The notes under the pieces are model-generated. The model made no database searches. It was not told where the DNA came from and saw only the letters and a program-made list of their open reading frames with translations. Shown one piece after another: positions 22,976 through 34,156 of a DNA stretch of 64,000 nucleotides (position 1 is its first letter; every line of letters begins with the position of its first letter). The translations under genes were made by a program, and so were the position numbers. The stretch is from the NCBI GenBank assembly GCA_963556145.1, contig OY744464.1:5704001-5768000 (forward strand), in the 5' to 3' direction. The DNA comes from Hygrocybe punicea. Lineage: Eukaryota > Basidiomycota > Agaricomycetes > Agaricales > Hygrophoraceae.

Positions 22976-24721
22976 ATCATCAGTACCAGTGCACCATGCT
23001 GCACTAAAGAGAGTATCGGACGATGCTGTGGAATGGGAGAAGAGATGCTGGATACAGAGGAAGCCGTAAAATCCGCCATTTGGGACACAGCGGAGAACAT
23101 TCTTGTTGTACCGCGGTACATGCATGATTCCTCGTCTCCCAAGCTTGGCGAGCATTTCCAGGAGGTTCATAATAATGGTGACGCAATGCATGCCGGTCCT
23201 GTGACTGGTAGTGATGGCTGAAGGATCACTCCCCGTAACATGTCGGTACTGTAACTTGGGGTCATGTTTAAAGGCATATGAAATGGTGAGGATTATTGTG
23301 TGGTCCGTTCGGAGAAAGGAAGAAGGGCTGCGGAGGGCTGCAAAGGGAGGGACGACGGTGTGGACTCTCGCCATATATGGATTGCCGGAGGAGAAACGCA
23401 CAAGGAACCACGATGGGATGATTTAATAAATGTCTACGAAACCACGATAGTCCAACCTAGGACCATCGGTGAGAAAAAGAATACCACGAGCATGACATTT
23501 CCATAAACGCTCTTGAATGTCAGCCAACCGCAACCCGCCACGGTAGAAGATTTCGATTTTCCTCAGCTTGGAGAAGTGTGGTTCCGTCAAGATCATGTCC
23601 AAGATGTTCCAGTCAAATTCGGGCTCGCGATCGCGCCAGATCAGAGATAGTGATATCTCCTCCAGGTGATTTGAGTCTATCTGCAACAGTTTTTCGATGA
23701 CCCATCGAGCGTGCCAGACTGCAATACCGCGCCCATCGACATTGAAGTGCATGAGACGCAGCTGCGAGTTGCGGCATATATGCAAAGGCGCATCACCCCC
23801 TAGAAAAGAAAAAATTTATTATTATTCATAGATTCAGCATTTTGCAGCGGTTGGTTGCTTTGAACCGGACAGACCGTAAGGTTCAAAGCTTATCCTCTCC
23901 AAAGTACCACTGATGGCTCGCAAGAAGGTTCTGCTGATAATTTCTGTGCCCCGAGAGGGCTTGTGGCAAAAAGCGCGTATGGCAGGGGTCTTCTCAAACG
24001 AGAGAAGCCATCTCAAGGCATCCTCCATGATGTACGAGTCAAGATCCAGATCCTGTAAGTTGCAAGGCGGTTGCGGTAATCGGAGAGGTCTGTCGCGGAC
24101 ATAATCAATCGACTTCACGCGAAGGATCTGGAGAGATGGGAAGGCGCAAATGAACCTGACAGCGTTGGAAAAGTAGTCAAAACCAACACCATCTAGTGAC
24201 AACCCAACGACGGTCGAAATTGGGGTGAAAACAAGCGGCAAGTCGGGAAGTATTTCAGACACTTCAAGCAACTTGAGTTCAGTGAATTCAATCATATGGC
24301 GAATGAGTTGTCCAAATATCGGGCTCCCATGCATAAGACTCGTTATTGAGAGATGACGGATGAGGGGAATGACGGGAGAACGAGCCACCACGGATTGCAG
24401 GCACTGGAACCCTTGCGAACCGTCCAGGCGAAGTCGAACGAAAGCGAAGAGATGATAACGAGCCGAGGGTAGCCAAGCTTTGCAAACCACGCTGCAGGTT
24501 GCAAGTGCGTGCTTGTCAGAGTGTAATTCGTCTATGATGGCGTCGAATAGCTCTTGGGGGAAACGAGGGGGTGTTGCGATCCGGTGTGGTTCAGTCGTCC
24601 CGTCGCAAAACAATTCTGTCCTACAACGGGATTCCATCTGCGAGTCTTCGAAAGAGTTTACGATTGCCACTGGCTTGCTCCAGTTAAGGTGTGGATTGAT
24701 TATTTTATGACAATGTTCTGA
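22976..24721 (-). repeat. inverted duplication, right copy (F-box gene and 3' flank)
   Basis: Reverse-complement match to 8627-10370. At 24711-24721 it abuts directly the KA1-like fragment, whose homologue lies elsewhere (18787), so this junction is new relative to the left copy. Confidence 0.9.
23423..24637 (-). CDS. F-box protein, right copy
   Basis: Exons 24637-23866 (772 nt) and 23799-23423 (377 nt), 382 aa, identical in structure to the gene at 8710-9918. Only a handful of residues differ: MESRC for MEPRC, SPIFGQ for SPILGQ, FTELK for FTGLK, EILPDL for EIRPDL, EEISL for EEMSL, WNILD for WSMLD, YRGGL for YRGRL. The F-box and leucine-rich remainder are intact, with no stops. High similarity and conserved frame imply a recent duplication. 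In this copy the frame also stays open upstream of the ATG for about 36 codons. Confidence 0.8.
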
Positions 24722-25560
24722 GTTGTGGGTAATAGTCAAAGTCATGAGTTTACTACGGTCCGTCTTAAATTATGCAGTACTGAACGTTCAATCCAATATT
24801 GGCGAAGATAAATCACTTTCAGCCAATACAAACTACTTTCGCTGGAGGTTCGCTCTTCTGTAGTCAGATTGTTGGAAAAACGGCACCACGATAAAGGGAA
24901 ATGAGTGCGCTTACTCTCTAAGTGTGTCGTACAAAAACTTGTAACTCCTCAGATTTCCTTTCAATCGGCGTATATCCAGACTGAACGTGTCGTTCAATCC
25001 ATCCAGTCTTGTGAGCTCGACGGTGAATCGTACTTCTCCTCCAGGATCCTGTGTTGTGTCTCCATAAACAGGGCCCTGCATCTGCCGCGGTTCAGGAGCT
25101 AATGTGAGAGTCGTGGCATCATCGAGGGGCTGCGAGCTCGTGCTTGAGGCGGAAACCCATGAGGTCAGTTGGTGCGGGAAGAGATTGCTAGGAGCTTCTC
25201 CGACGCCAAAGCTATTGGGAGTCCCCGCATGCCGCCTGACACGTATACATCGATATCGATATTCGCTCTCCTGCTGGATCTCCACGCCTATCCCTCCCAA
25301 GACTTCGCGAACATGTTTCATGACCTCGGGCGGGGAACAGGTTGTGATAGTAGATGAATCGAGAGCGCCATGATGAATTCCAAGAATACTAGTATTGGTC
25401 TTGGTCCTGGTCTGATCGTCGTCTGGGACAGTGTGATCTCTGCTGTCCGTATCAGGCTGAGTCATCGAGAACGAGAACGAGAACAAGCCCACTCGGTCAG
25501 CATTGGTCCAAGATTTCTCGTCGGTGTCTTTCGCACTCCGCTTGGTTCAACACCGTGACC
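24712..25560 (-). pseudogene. kinase C-terminal (KA1-like) fragment, uninterrupted copy
   Basis: The minus strand reads continuously from about 25492 to the stop at 24911: GLFSFSFSMTQPDTDSRD, TITTCSPPEVMKHVREVLGG, IGVEIQQESEYRYRCIRVRR, then VRFTVELTRLDGLND, TFSLDIRRLKGNLRSYKFLY and DTLRE. This is the C-terminal KA1-like region of a basidiomycete CAMKL-type protein kinase. No kinase domain or start region is present, so it is a displaced 3' fragment even though the frame is open. The parent gene is not in this window. Confidence 0.7.
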
Positions 25561-25612
25561 GTGACCCTACTAGTAAACCAAATACCTAGCGCTAGCACTA
25601 GCAAGGTCAATA

Positions 25613-27029
25613 ATGTCGAAGAGAGGCGGGTCACCATCGGAAGGCATTCTCACTAAACGGGCACGGTCTTCCACCCCACCTGCAAATCAGATTGCCATAT
25701 CCTCATCGAACGACGAACGACAAAAAGGGCTCATCCGTTCCGTCAAACGCACCAGCGCTCTCGCTGCACCCATCATCAGTCTCACCGGTGCACATGCGGT
25801 GCGAGACGCTTAGATTGTTTCCACAGTCACCCCCCCTCTCATCATCTATCCTTCTATTCAAAGGCAGAAATATTGAGCTGCAGGTTTGATCCCACCGGGC
25901 AGAATATCGCGGCTTGTTCAGCCGACCGAAGCGTTTGTAAGCTCGTCAACACTCATATTTGATACAAATACCACCTTTTTTCTTCCCCAATCAGCTTTGT
26001 GGCGCACATACACACCAAATACCAACTACGGCCTGCTTTCGAATCTCGCAAAAGCGCCCATTCTCGACCTCCAATGGTCGCTTGTGTCACCGACCTTGTA
26101 CACCGTCTCCGCGGACAGCACATTCTGCATGACGGACGTCACTACTGGCCAACGCATACGAAAAATACGCGCTCACCGCGGGATCATCAACACCCTCGAC
26201 CGAACCCTAGCGAGCGGTGCGGGTGTGGAACTCGTCGCCACCGGTTCAGATGACGGCACAGTCAAGGTGTGGGAGGGCGGGGAGGAGAGCAAGAAGTCTT
26301 CCGTTGCCGTATTTGAAGTCGGCAGCCCCGTCACCTCGGTGTGCTGGAGTGCGGACGGGTCGAGCGTCTACATCGGTGCCTTGGATAACGAGATTCATGT
26401 CCGTCTTTTGATCATCTCATCATACGAGTCCTCTTTTTTTTCCATCACTTACACACGCTCGTTACCTCCCAGGTTTACGATCTGCGAAAATGCGAACAGG
26501 TGTACACGCTTGTGGGGCACACTGATACCCCAACGTCGCTGTCTCTTTCCCCCAACGGCTCATACCTGCTTTCGCCCTCATTCTCGTCCAACACCTTCAT
26601 CCACGACGTGCGTCCATTCTCGCCATCGCCATCACGGATACACCGTATCCTACAAGGGGCACCTGCTGGCTTCGAGAACACTTTGTTGAAGGCCGCTTGG
26701 AGCAGAGACGATGGTGGCCAGCGCGTCGCAGTAGGCGGCGCAGACAGGATGGTATGCATATGGGAAGTAGAGACCGGGAGGATATTGTACAAGGTGTGCC
26801 TAATTTATTTGTTCTTGCGCCATGGCCAATTATGTTTGTTTTTTTGCACTTTAGCTGCCCGGGCATAAAGGAACTGTGACCGCCGTAGATTTCCACCCTA
26901 AAGAACCTATCAGTGCGCCCCTCGATTTTCCAGAGCTTGATCTGACAATACTGACTTTACATAGTTCTGACTGGAAGCAAGGACGGCACGATGCTTTTGG
27001 GAGAATTAGAGGCAGGCGTTGCAGTATAA
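25613..27029 (+). CDS. SNRNP40: U5 snRNP 40 kDa WD40 protein (SNRNP40/Cwf17 type)
   Basis: Six exons (25613-25798, 25864-25936, 25995-26398, 26473-26793, 26855-26912, 26965-27029), 368 aa. The N-terminus is the basic leader MSKRGGSPSEGILTKRARSS, then NQIAISSSNDERQKGLIRS. Seven WD-type blades follow, including APIISLTGAHAAEILSCRFD, ILDLQWSLVSPTLYTVSADS, KIRAHRGIINTLDRTL, VATGSDDGTVKVWEGG, VYTLVGHTDTPTSLSLSPNG and the terminal LPGHKGTVTAVDFHPKEP, then ILTGSKDGTMLLGEL. The whole-length match is to the U5 snRNP component, a spliceosome scaffold needed for pre-mRNA splicing, consistent with the intron-dense genome. The start ATG at 25613 is the first in frame. Intact. Confidence 0.93.
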
Positions 27030-27190
27030 AGCTACTAATAGTACTATGCCTATCGCAATCAAAAGTAATCGAAATTTGATTTGATTCGTGAAGCAATCGC
27101 TCTCCTGCATGAATCATGTTGACAGAAACACAGCCCTAGTGATGGTCGACAGCATCAGGTCCAAATCCGGACTCGGAACCTTTCTCTGAC

Positions 27191-27290
27191 TCTGACTTGC
27201 TCACTGGTTCTCGACATGGATTTCGGCAGTGCTTTTGTACTCTGACTTGCTCACTGATTCTCGACATGGATTTCGGCAGTGCTTTCGTAC
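27191..27290 (+). repeat. 50-bp tandem duplication over the cpRas start codon
   Basis: 27191-27240 and 27241-27290 are the same 50 bp with two mismatches. Each contains CGACATGGATTTCGGCAGTG. Because 50 is not a multiple of three, the upstream ATG (27216) ends at TGA 27243-27245 after nine codons, leaving a short upstream ORF. The second ATG (27266) opens the real frame. Confidence 0.9.
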
Positions 27291-30170
27291 TGTCTCAGAA
27301 TGTCACGAAGGACGATTACGAGGAGGTCGAGAATGTGGATTACAATGCGGCTTTGGAGTTCAGCATGGAGAAAAACGTACAACAGCGAGGCGACGACGTC
27401 TGCATGATTTCAATGTTGGACACGTTCGTAAATTACCTTCACACTTGGAACTGAACTTATGCGCTAACAGCAACACGCTAGGGCGGGTCAAGAAGAATAT
27501 TCGAGACTACGGGATGTCGTTACTTCTAATGCGGATGGATTCCTGATCGTCTATGCAATCAATAGTAAGGACAGCTTTGAGGAAGCAAAATGGATCTACG
27601 AGGTACGTTTTATATATATTTTCGTCGATGTCCACAGGCTAAATACAACCATTGTTTTCGTTTTTCCAGTATCAATGCAAACTCCTTAACAGACCGTCGG
27701 TTCCTGCTGTTTTGTGTGCGAACAAGTCGGATCTCGCTTACGAACGGACTGTCACCAACGCCGAAGCAGTTGCGTGGGCATCCCCGTTGAAGATTCCCGT
27801 TATCGAAACCTCTGCAAAGACTGGTCGAAACGTTCATGAAGCATTTATCACGCTGGTTCGGATCACTGGTAGGCCGAGAAACGTCGCAAAAGGTGGTCTT
27901 CTTCAGTATTCGTTCGCCGTCCTCGGATCTGGAGGAGTCGGTAAGACTGCCACTTGCGTCCAGTTCTCTTCAGGTGTTTTCGTGGAAACATACGTTAGTC
28001 ACTGATTTAGCAGCCGCCGATTCGCGCTAATTTCTCCGCTCATACGATCATAGGATCCCACCATAGAAGATGAATACCGCAAGCAGGTGGTGGTGCCGGG
28101 AATCTCGCAGTTCAAACCCGCCTCGAAAGTGTCAGGGTTTTCATTGAAGCGCTCGAATTTGCCTTCAGCTTCAGCGTCGTCATCCGCCATGACTCCATCG
28201 AATGACGCTTCGAAAACGGGCCGACGTCGATCTTTTCTAAACCGGATCCTCAACCCCTTCAAATCCTCCCCTGCTTCATCTTCGTCGTCAAAACACCTTC
28301 CAACCTACGAACAGGCCACCCAGAAAGACGCTGGTACCAACACCAGGTTACCATCTGACCCGAACCGACGCAGAATCCCCAAATGCGACGCAAACATTAT
28401 TTACCTCAACCTAGGTTCTTTGGCTGCTGAAAATTTCGAGACTTTGGAAATCAACAAGCTGACTTCTCGTCCACCTTTGTGCTCTTCCTGTGCTGCTGTC
28501 TTGACCGGTGATCCTGTCTGTCCTTTCTGCGGAACGAATGCTCCTGATACTAACAAGATGCCGGAGCGACGACCAATCGAAGAGTATACTATGGTCAAAT
28601 CAGGCCATGTTACTCTTGCACCAGTGCTGGCTGCCTCCTCTGCGCCAGTTGCAGATCCCACAGATCATTCGCTTGTCATCTTCTGCATTGATGTCTCTGG
28701 TTCTAGTTGAGTATGAGTGCTCATCTCATCTATGCTGTATTGCTGATATCTGCCTCGATCACAATAGTGGCTACGGTGCAACAGCGCCAACAGACCCAAG
28801 CTCTTTGGAATCAAATCAAGTACAATGTCTCCTCCACAGACCGGCAAGACGTCTCTCGAATTCAATGCATGCAAGAGGCGGTTGCTACCCACCTCGATCG
28901 ATTGATTCAATACTACCCCTCGCGCAAAGTTGCCATCTTATCCTTCAGCGATAATGTCACTTCTTACATCGGCATAGATGACACGAGCGGTCAGCAGATG
29001 GCACGGAGCGAGATGATAAGCAATCTGGAAAGCGGAATGGATTGCGCTTCGCTCCTTGTCAATGAGAATTTGGCCGAGAAATGGCCAACTGTGTCTCAGT
29101 GCGCAAATCAATTGCGTCAGTGTGTCAATAGACTCAGCACTCGGGGAGCAACGGCCGTCGGCTGCGCACTTTCACTCGCTATAGGACTCGCCAAGTCGCA
29201 CAAAGAGCGTTCTGGTGCGGGGACTGAAATTTTCCTCTGCACCGACGGCGACTCGAATGTTGGTATAGGCAATGTGTCCCGTAGTGATGACAGTCATGGA
29301 CGATCGTTTTACACAAAAGCAGGAGAGTTCGCTTCCACATACGGGGCAACAATCAATATCATCGGGATCGAGGGTGAGGGTGTTGCTCTGGATGTTATCG
29401 CCACCGCTGCCCAGGCTTCGGGTGGTACGGTCAATAATGTCACACCTGACGAGATCAAGCGCGGGGTTCGCGCTGCATCTCAACGCCGCATCATCGCGAA
29501 GGACGTCTCCGTGGACCTGTACGTGCCTCGCGGATGGAAGTTTGACCTGAACCACCAGAGGAAAGGCGTCCAAGTCCTGAATAAACGTCTCACATACAAG
29601 ATTGCTCAAGTGCACGACGACACGGAAATCGGTTTCGCATTCAAATTCGACGGGTGGGGCAGCGTTAAGGATCGTGAGACGACTACGTTTCAGGCTCATA
29701 TCAAGTACACTTGCGTCCAGACCGGCGATATCAATATGCGGACCATAACTCGTAGAGTTCCTATCACAGACGATCGCGACCAAGCGGAAGCTGCTTGCGA
29801 TGTCGGGATCACCGGAACGCACATGCTCCAGTCTATCGCTGCACAAGCGTACCAGATCCTGATCGACAACCCGTCAATGTCGGTTATCAAGAACCAGATC
29901 TCGACACTTCGTGACACCCTATATGCTGCTCATCAGATGCTCATTCGGGCCGCGCAAACCACCATGCAGCAGGAGGAACTTGCTAACTTTGGGCACGAAT
30001 GTTCGAGGTTGGATCAATCACTGGAGACACTAATGAGATCTGGTGCACGGGGTACGACTCGTGATTCGTTGGCTAATGAGTTGATGAGGTGGTCGTGCTT
30101 GACTCGCAATGAGATCGTCGCGGCCAAGAGAAGGACGGGGCAGCAAAACATGCGCACTCAGCTCATCTGA
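27266..30170 (+). CDS. circularly permuted Ras-like GTPase fused to zinc ribbon and vWA domain
   Basis: Five exons (27266-27423, 27482-27602, 27670-27993, 28054-28705, 28768-30170), all phases agreeing, 885 aa. Ras motifs are in permuted order: G3 DTAGQEE (52-58), G4 NKSD (111-114), G5 ETSAK (139-143), then after a short linker the P-loop GSGGVGKT (179-186) and switch I YDPTIEDEYRK (201-211). A Ser/Lys-rich linker, a zinc-ribbon pair (CSSC...CPFC) and a vWA domain follow, with MIDAS DVSGS (414-418), a later TRGAT and LCTDGDSN. The C-terminal ~250 aa have no motif I recognise. All catalytic positions look normal, including the Gln61 equivalent. This is the cpRAS architecture described from Dictyostelium and scattered fungi; function is not established. 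Confidence 0.9.
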
Positions 30171-30465
30171 AGGATCTGCGAATTAGGTAACTTTGACATT
30201 TCCCCCTGTAGGATACTGTAGGATACTGTACCAATACTGTACCAATACGAGTGATCGCATTATAGATAGTATTTTGTAAAAGTGTTAGGCTCAGTCTAGT
30301 GTCAGACTTAGGTTGGTAACTGACCCTGAGGGTCAGACAGGACCACAGGACATATATAACATGCAAACCCGAGCACTAGAGATACACAGCATATACACAA
30401 CAGATACAGTTAAACTTGGATGTCAGATGCAGAATCGAGACAACCTTTGAAATCAGCTCTAGCCA
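30171..30465. other. convergent 3' intergenic region
   Basis: Contains small tandem duplications (GGATACTGTA twice, CCAATACTGTA twice near 30210-30246). No gene is visible. It separates the convergent cpRas and 669-aa protein genes. Confidence 0.5.
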
Positions 30466-32696
30466 TTACGACGTATAGTAGCTGGGGAACGTCATTGACA
30501 ACTCGTCGACATACCAGTACGTCTCCACATTCTTCTTCCCCTTCCCCTTCTTTTTCTTCTTCTTCATGGCGTCTCCACTGTTAGTGGGCGCTGTATCGGC
30601 ATCTTCACGCTCCTGGCGAACCAACTGCACCCAGATGGCACCAATACCCATCCCAACATTCAACGTCGCCAACACAGCTGGTTCAACGAGGACAGTGATG
30701 TTATCCTTGCACGGGTCATGCGACCCTTCCTCCATCTTCCCCCCACCACCTTCCCCGACCTCAGACGCGACAACACCACCCCGCGACGCCATCAGGATCC
30801 GCGGCTGCGAAAAATTCAGCTCGTCCTCGCTCTCCCACCCCAACCACGGCGCCAACACCACCTTGGCAAACCTCCTCTCAAGCTCACGTTCCACCGCCAC
30901 CGGGTCCGGCCCGCCATTTCCGGCGACCACACCTCCAACCACCTGCGCTGGCGGCAGGGTGAAAGAAAAGATGCGCCTCATGGATGACTCTACGATACCG
31001 GTGGTGTGCGTGATGGGCAATGCAGTGGGGCCGAGCAGAGGCATCAACGAACGCCTAGACGAACCCCAGGGGTCTCCGCAGCCACCGCCACCCAGCGATG
31101 ATGGGTCAGCTACGTCGCCCTCCCTACCCCACCCTGCGTCAGCGGCCCACCCCGCGTCCGCAACATCAAACGTTCCCCAGCCGCCGCCATCCATGTTATC
31201 GTCGACAATTTCCTTGACGGGACTGATGCCTGCGCCGGGCGCGACGGTGATGACATCCTCGCCCCAGTCGAACTCCTTGGGTTTCGTTTCTATCTCATCG
31301 TCCTTGCCGTCGAGTCGTTGCCTCTTTGACTCGGGTTGTGTCCCACCTGGCTCGTCAAGTAGCAGCGTCTTATACCCATCGGACTTGCGGCCCCAACACT
31401 CTCGGCATGCCTCGTGGAATGCGTCTGGGAGGACCTTTGCGATCTTGGAAGTCAGAATCAGCTCCGTCGTGGCCAGTCGGGTGACCTCGAGCGCGCGGCG
31501 TAGACCACGCTCGTGGTTGGTTTCCGGGAGGACCCTGTTACGGAGGAGGAAGCGGAGGAAAAATGACACAAGGTGCGGCATGGTGAGAAGGTTACGGTCG
31601 GACCTGTCACAACCAAGTAGTCAGCAGCGAGTAGACTCGGGGACAGGTATACGAGAAAGGATACACGCACCAAATAAGTCCTTGCTTTCGCATATACGAC
31701 GACAGGAACACCTTCACCGCTTTCTCCGGATCATTCAAGAATGCATTCATTTTGTCATCCTTGGCCGCGTGCGCATCGTCGAGCAGGCTGCGGATCTCCT
31801 CGTCGTTCTCCACGACCTCCGGCTCCTTGCCGTACATCGCATACGGTGCACGTGTATGGAGACGTGGCGGATGTTTCTGCGCGTTGGAAGTCGCGGCGTT
31901 CCCAGTATTATTGTTGAGAGCACTGCCAACGAGGATATCCATTTTGCCCGGCTCAGAGTCCCCATCAAATTCCTCGTCAGAGCCGTCATCGTCTACTGCG
32001 GGCTTAGTTTCGTCCACCTTGTTCCAGGTAGGTGTATTGGCCAGCAGGCCAACGAATAAGCGGAACTATAGTCGAGAAGTAAGTATTGGGGTTTTAACAA
32101 CGGGAAGGGGGAACAAATAATAATAATAAAAACAAAAACAAAAACACGCGCCTGATCCCATAAGCTGCGCACGCCAACTGTGGTGGACGGCCACGGACGG
32201 TTCTTGAAATCCGCCGCCGCTGCGAAGAGCCTATCTTGGGGCAAGAGGTGACTGAAAGAAAGAAAAAACCGCGGGATTAGGCCTCTATTCTTCAGCATGC
32301 GCAGCAGGAATGAACTTACGAATCATAGCTGAACAGTCGCAGGTCTTCTCCCTCCTCCCACGTCTGCCACCATTCCTTCCGCCCCACAGACGCGCCCGCA
32401 CCTGGTGTTGCCGCGGCGGGATGGCGGACGTCAGTGACTTTATTCTTTTTACGTTTCCGCTTCACGTTAGTCTTGCACAAGTCCGTGTCGTGTTTTACGC
32501 GCAACTCGACAGTGGGTATGTTACGGCCGTCGAGCTCCTGGTCTTGGTTGGCACAGAATACTTGGATGCCGCTTTCCTTGAATTGCTTGAAGGGTATGAT
32601 GGGAACGCCCTTTGGAGCAGGAGGGAAAGGCGGGAACCTGACATAGGAAGTGTCGTCGGGGGTTGTCGTGGACGACTTATCGGGGGATTCAGACAT
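30466..32696 (-). CDS. conserved-type hypothetical protein, 669 aa
   Basis: Exons 32696-32320, 32251-32152, 32065-31671 and 31603-30466. The ATG at 32696 (MSESPDKSSTTTPDDTSYVR) is the first. The frame is kept only if intron 2 uses a GC donor (CAG|GCGCGTG), giving SLWDQ joined to FRLFVGLLANTP. No domain is recognised. Visible features are a basic cluster KRKRKKNK near residue 105, a helical middle part (DDEEIRSLLDDAHAAKDDKM, then FLNDPEKAVKVFLSSYM), Gly/Trp-rich repeats (DGGGWGTFD, DAGWAADAGWG), and a Lys run KKKKKKGKGKK just before the end, YWYVDELSMTFPSYYTS. It is probably nuclear or argonaute-like GW-rich by composition only; I do not assign a function. Confidence 0.7.
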
Positions 32697-33056
32697 GTTG
32701 GGGATCAACGAAGCTTGGAAGAAGAAAAAAAGAAAGTTGAACTGCGGTACTTACTTATATTGCCATATCGGGAATTGCCGAAAGCGTGAATGTTGCGAAT
32801 GTTGAACGTGTTTGCGGATTTACGGAACTTGATTAGATCGATAAAGAGTGCTCGCCCACCCAGTTGGTTTGCCAGCTGCAGTGAAATCACGGATAAAAGT
32901 ACAATTGATATTCGCGTTCTCGATGTAAAACATCGGCATTCATAACAAGACTCCCCCCGTCTGACTCCGGCCCTCTCCCGGAATTTTGAAGACTATGCAG
33001 AGCCAGCGAAACATCAGAGCTGTCCGCTGGCGGCGATCTTGACCTCTCTGACGGGT

Positions 33057-33978
33057 TTATCCTGCCTGCCAGTCGGGTTGCTCTCGATTGCCTTCACTGA
33101 GCGAAAGTAAGGTCATCTAGTTGGTTGGAAATGAGAGATGACTTACCGATTTCCGCGCCTTCTACGACCTCGCCAAAAACGACGTGCTTGCCGTCTACAA
33201 AAATGATCAGGAATGCACGATGGAGGGAGCTGGCCGTGGGAACGTACCAAGATGAGGGGTAGGAACAGTCGTGATGAAGAATTGTGAGCCTGCAGCCTTG
33301 TCAGCGGAATGTGGGAATGAATACGTGTGGAGACGACAGACCGTTGGTGTTGGGACCGGCATTGGCCATGGAGAGGAGGAAAGGCTTGCTGTGCTTTACG
33401 GGGAATCCCTCATCCCTGAACTTCATGCCGTAGATGGACTCGCCTAGAAGAGTGCAAGATAGGGGGGGGCATGATTGTCAAGAGTTACAAAGTACGCACC
33501 ACCTGTGCCATTTCCACTGGATGGAATTGTATGAACAATGGAAGTGAATAGCAGAGGCTACACTTACGCAGTGAAATCGCCGCTGAGAAATTAGAAAGCA
33601 TTATTTAGGGCGAGGATGACGGCGAGGATTAATACGTACCCTTGCAACATGAAACTAGACGGTGCAGATAATGATGTGAATGTGAAAGAGATGAGTGAGA
33701 GCGAGGAGATGGACGAACCCGGAGATGACACGATGGAATGAGGAACCGGCGTAGCACAACTGTACTCCCTGCCTTCCAACGCCCTTTTCACCGGTGCAAA
33801 GGGCACGGAAGTTCTCAGCTGTGATGGGGACATGTTCGGTGTAGAGCTCGAAGACGATGCGGCCTACGATGATAACCACGATGATGGCGATGAGAGACGG
33901 CGGGAGAGTGATTTGAGACAACGTACCCGCTGGGCTACCGCCGATTGAGATGTCGAAGTAGGTCCTGGGTCGAGACAT
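33057..33978 (-). CDS. single-domain cyclophilin with micro-exons and a late one-base frameshift
   Basis: Nine exons: 33978-33927, 33863-33719, 33654-33640 (15 nt), 33582-33568 (15 nt), 33516-33500 (17 nt), 33443-33342, 33289-33248, 33194-33147, 33097-33057. The protein is canonical: [57 protein letters not shown] (catalytic Arg present), [48 protein letters not shown]. In the last exon the frame hits TAA at 33059-33057 after NPTGRQE (158 aa). Dropping one T at 33060-33061 would continue into [14 protein letters not shown], the expected last strand ending at 33014. It is a peptidyl-prolyl isomerase by family; whether the frameshift is real is open. Confidence 0.88.
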
Positions 33979-34156
33979 GGCTGAAGGTAAGAAAGAGAGG
34001 AGATTCGACCGATGAGGATTATAAAGGTTTTCGCTGATAGCCGGTGTTTATCGATGACATAATCTTATCGTGATCGACGTCATCACAGATTACGTAATAG
34101 TTTACCCACGGAATGAACACGTGCTCTACTCACCTCTTTTCAAAGTTCTCCCAACA

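Noticed and set aside
22904..23401. 165-codon minus-strand frame downstream of the right F-box gene
   Set aside because: The homologous stretch at 9919-10370 is not open in the same way, so it is non-coding 3' flank.
24911..25492. Complete 193-aa gene on the minus strand
   Set aside because: The sequence is only the C-terminal KA1-like part of a kinase; no promoter or kinase domain nearby, and a homologous fragment elsewhere is also truncated.
27650..28090. Two adjacent broken Ras genes
   Set aside because: Exon phases join perfectly and each G-motif occurs once, in permuted order, so a single permuted domain explains it better.
30566..32059. 497-codon plus-strand open frame
   Set aside because: Antisense to exons 3-4 of the 669-aa protein; Ser/Pro composition arises from the complementary strand and there is no domain.
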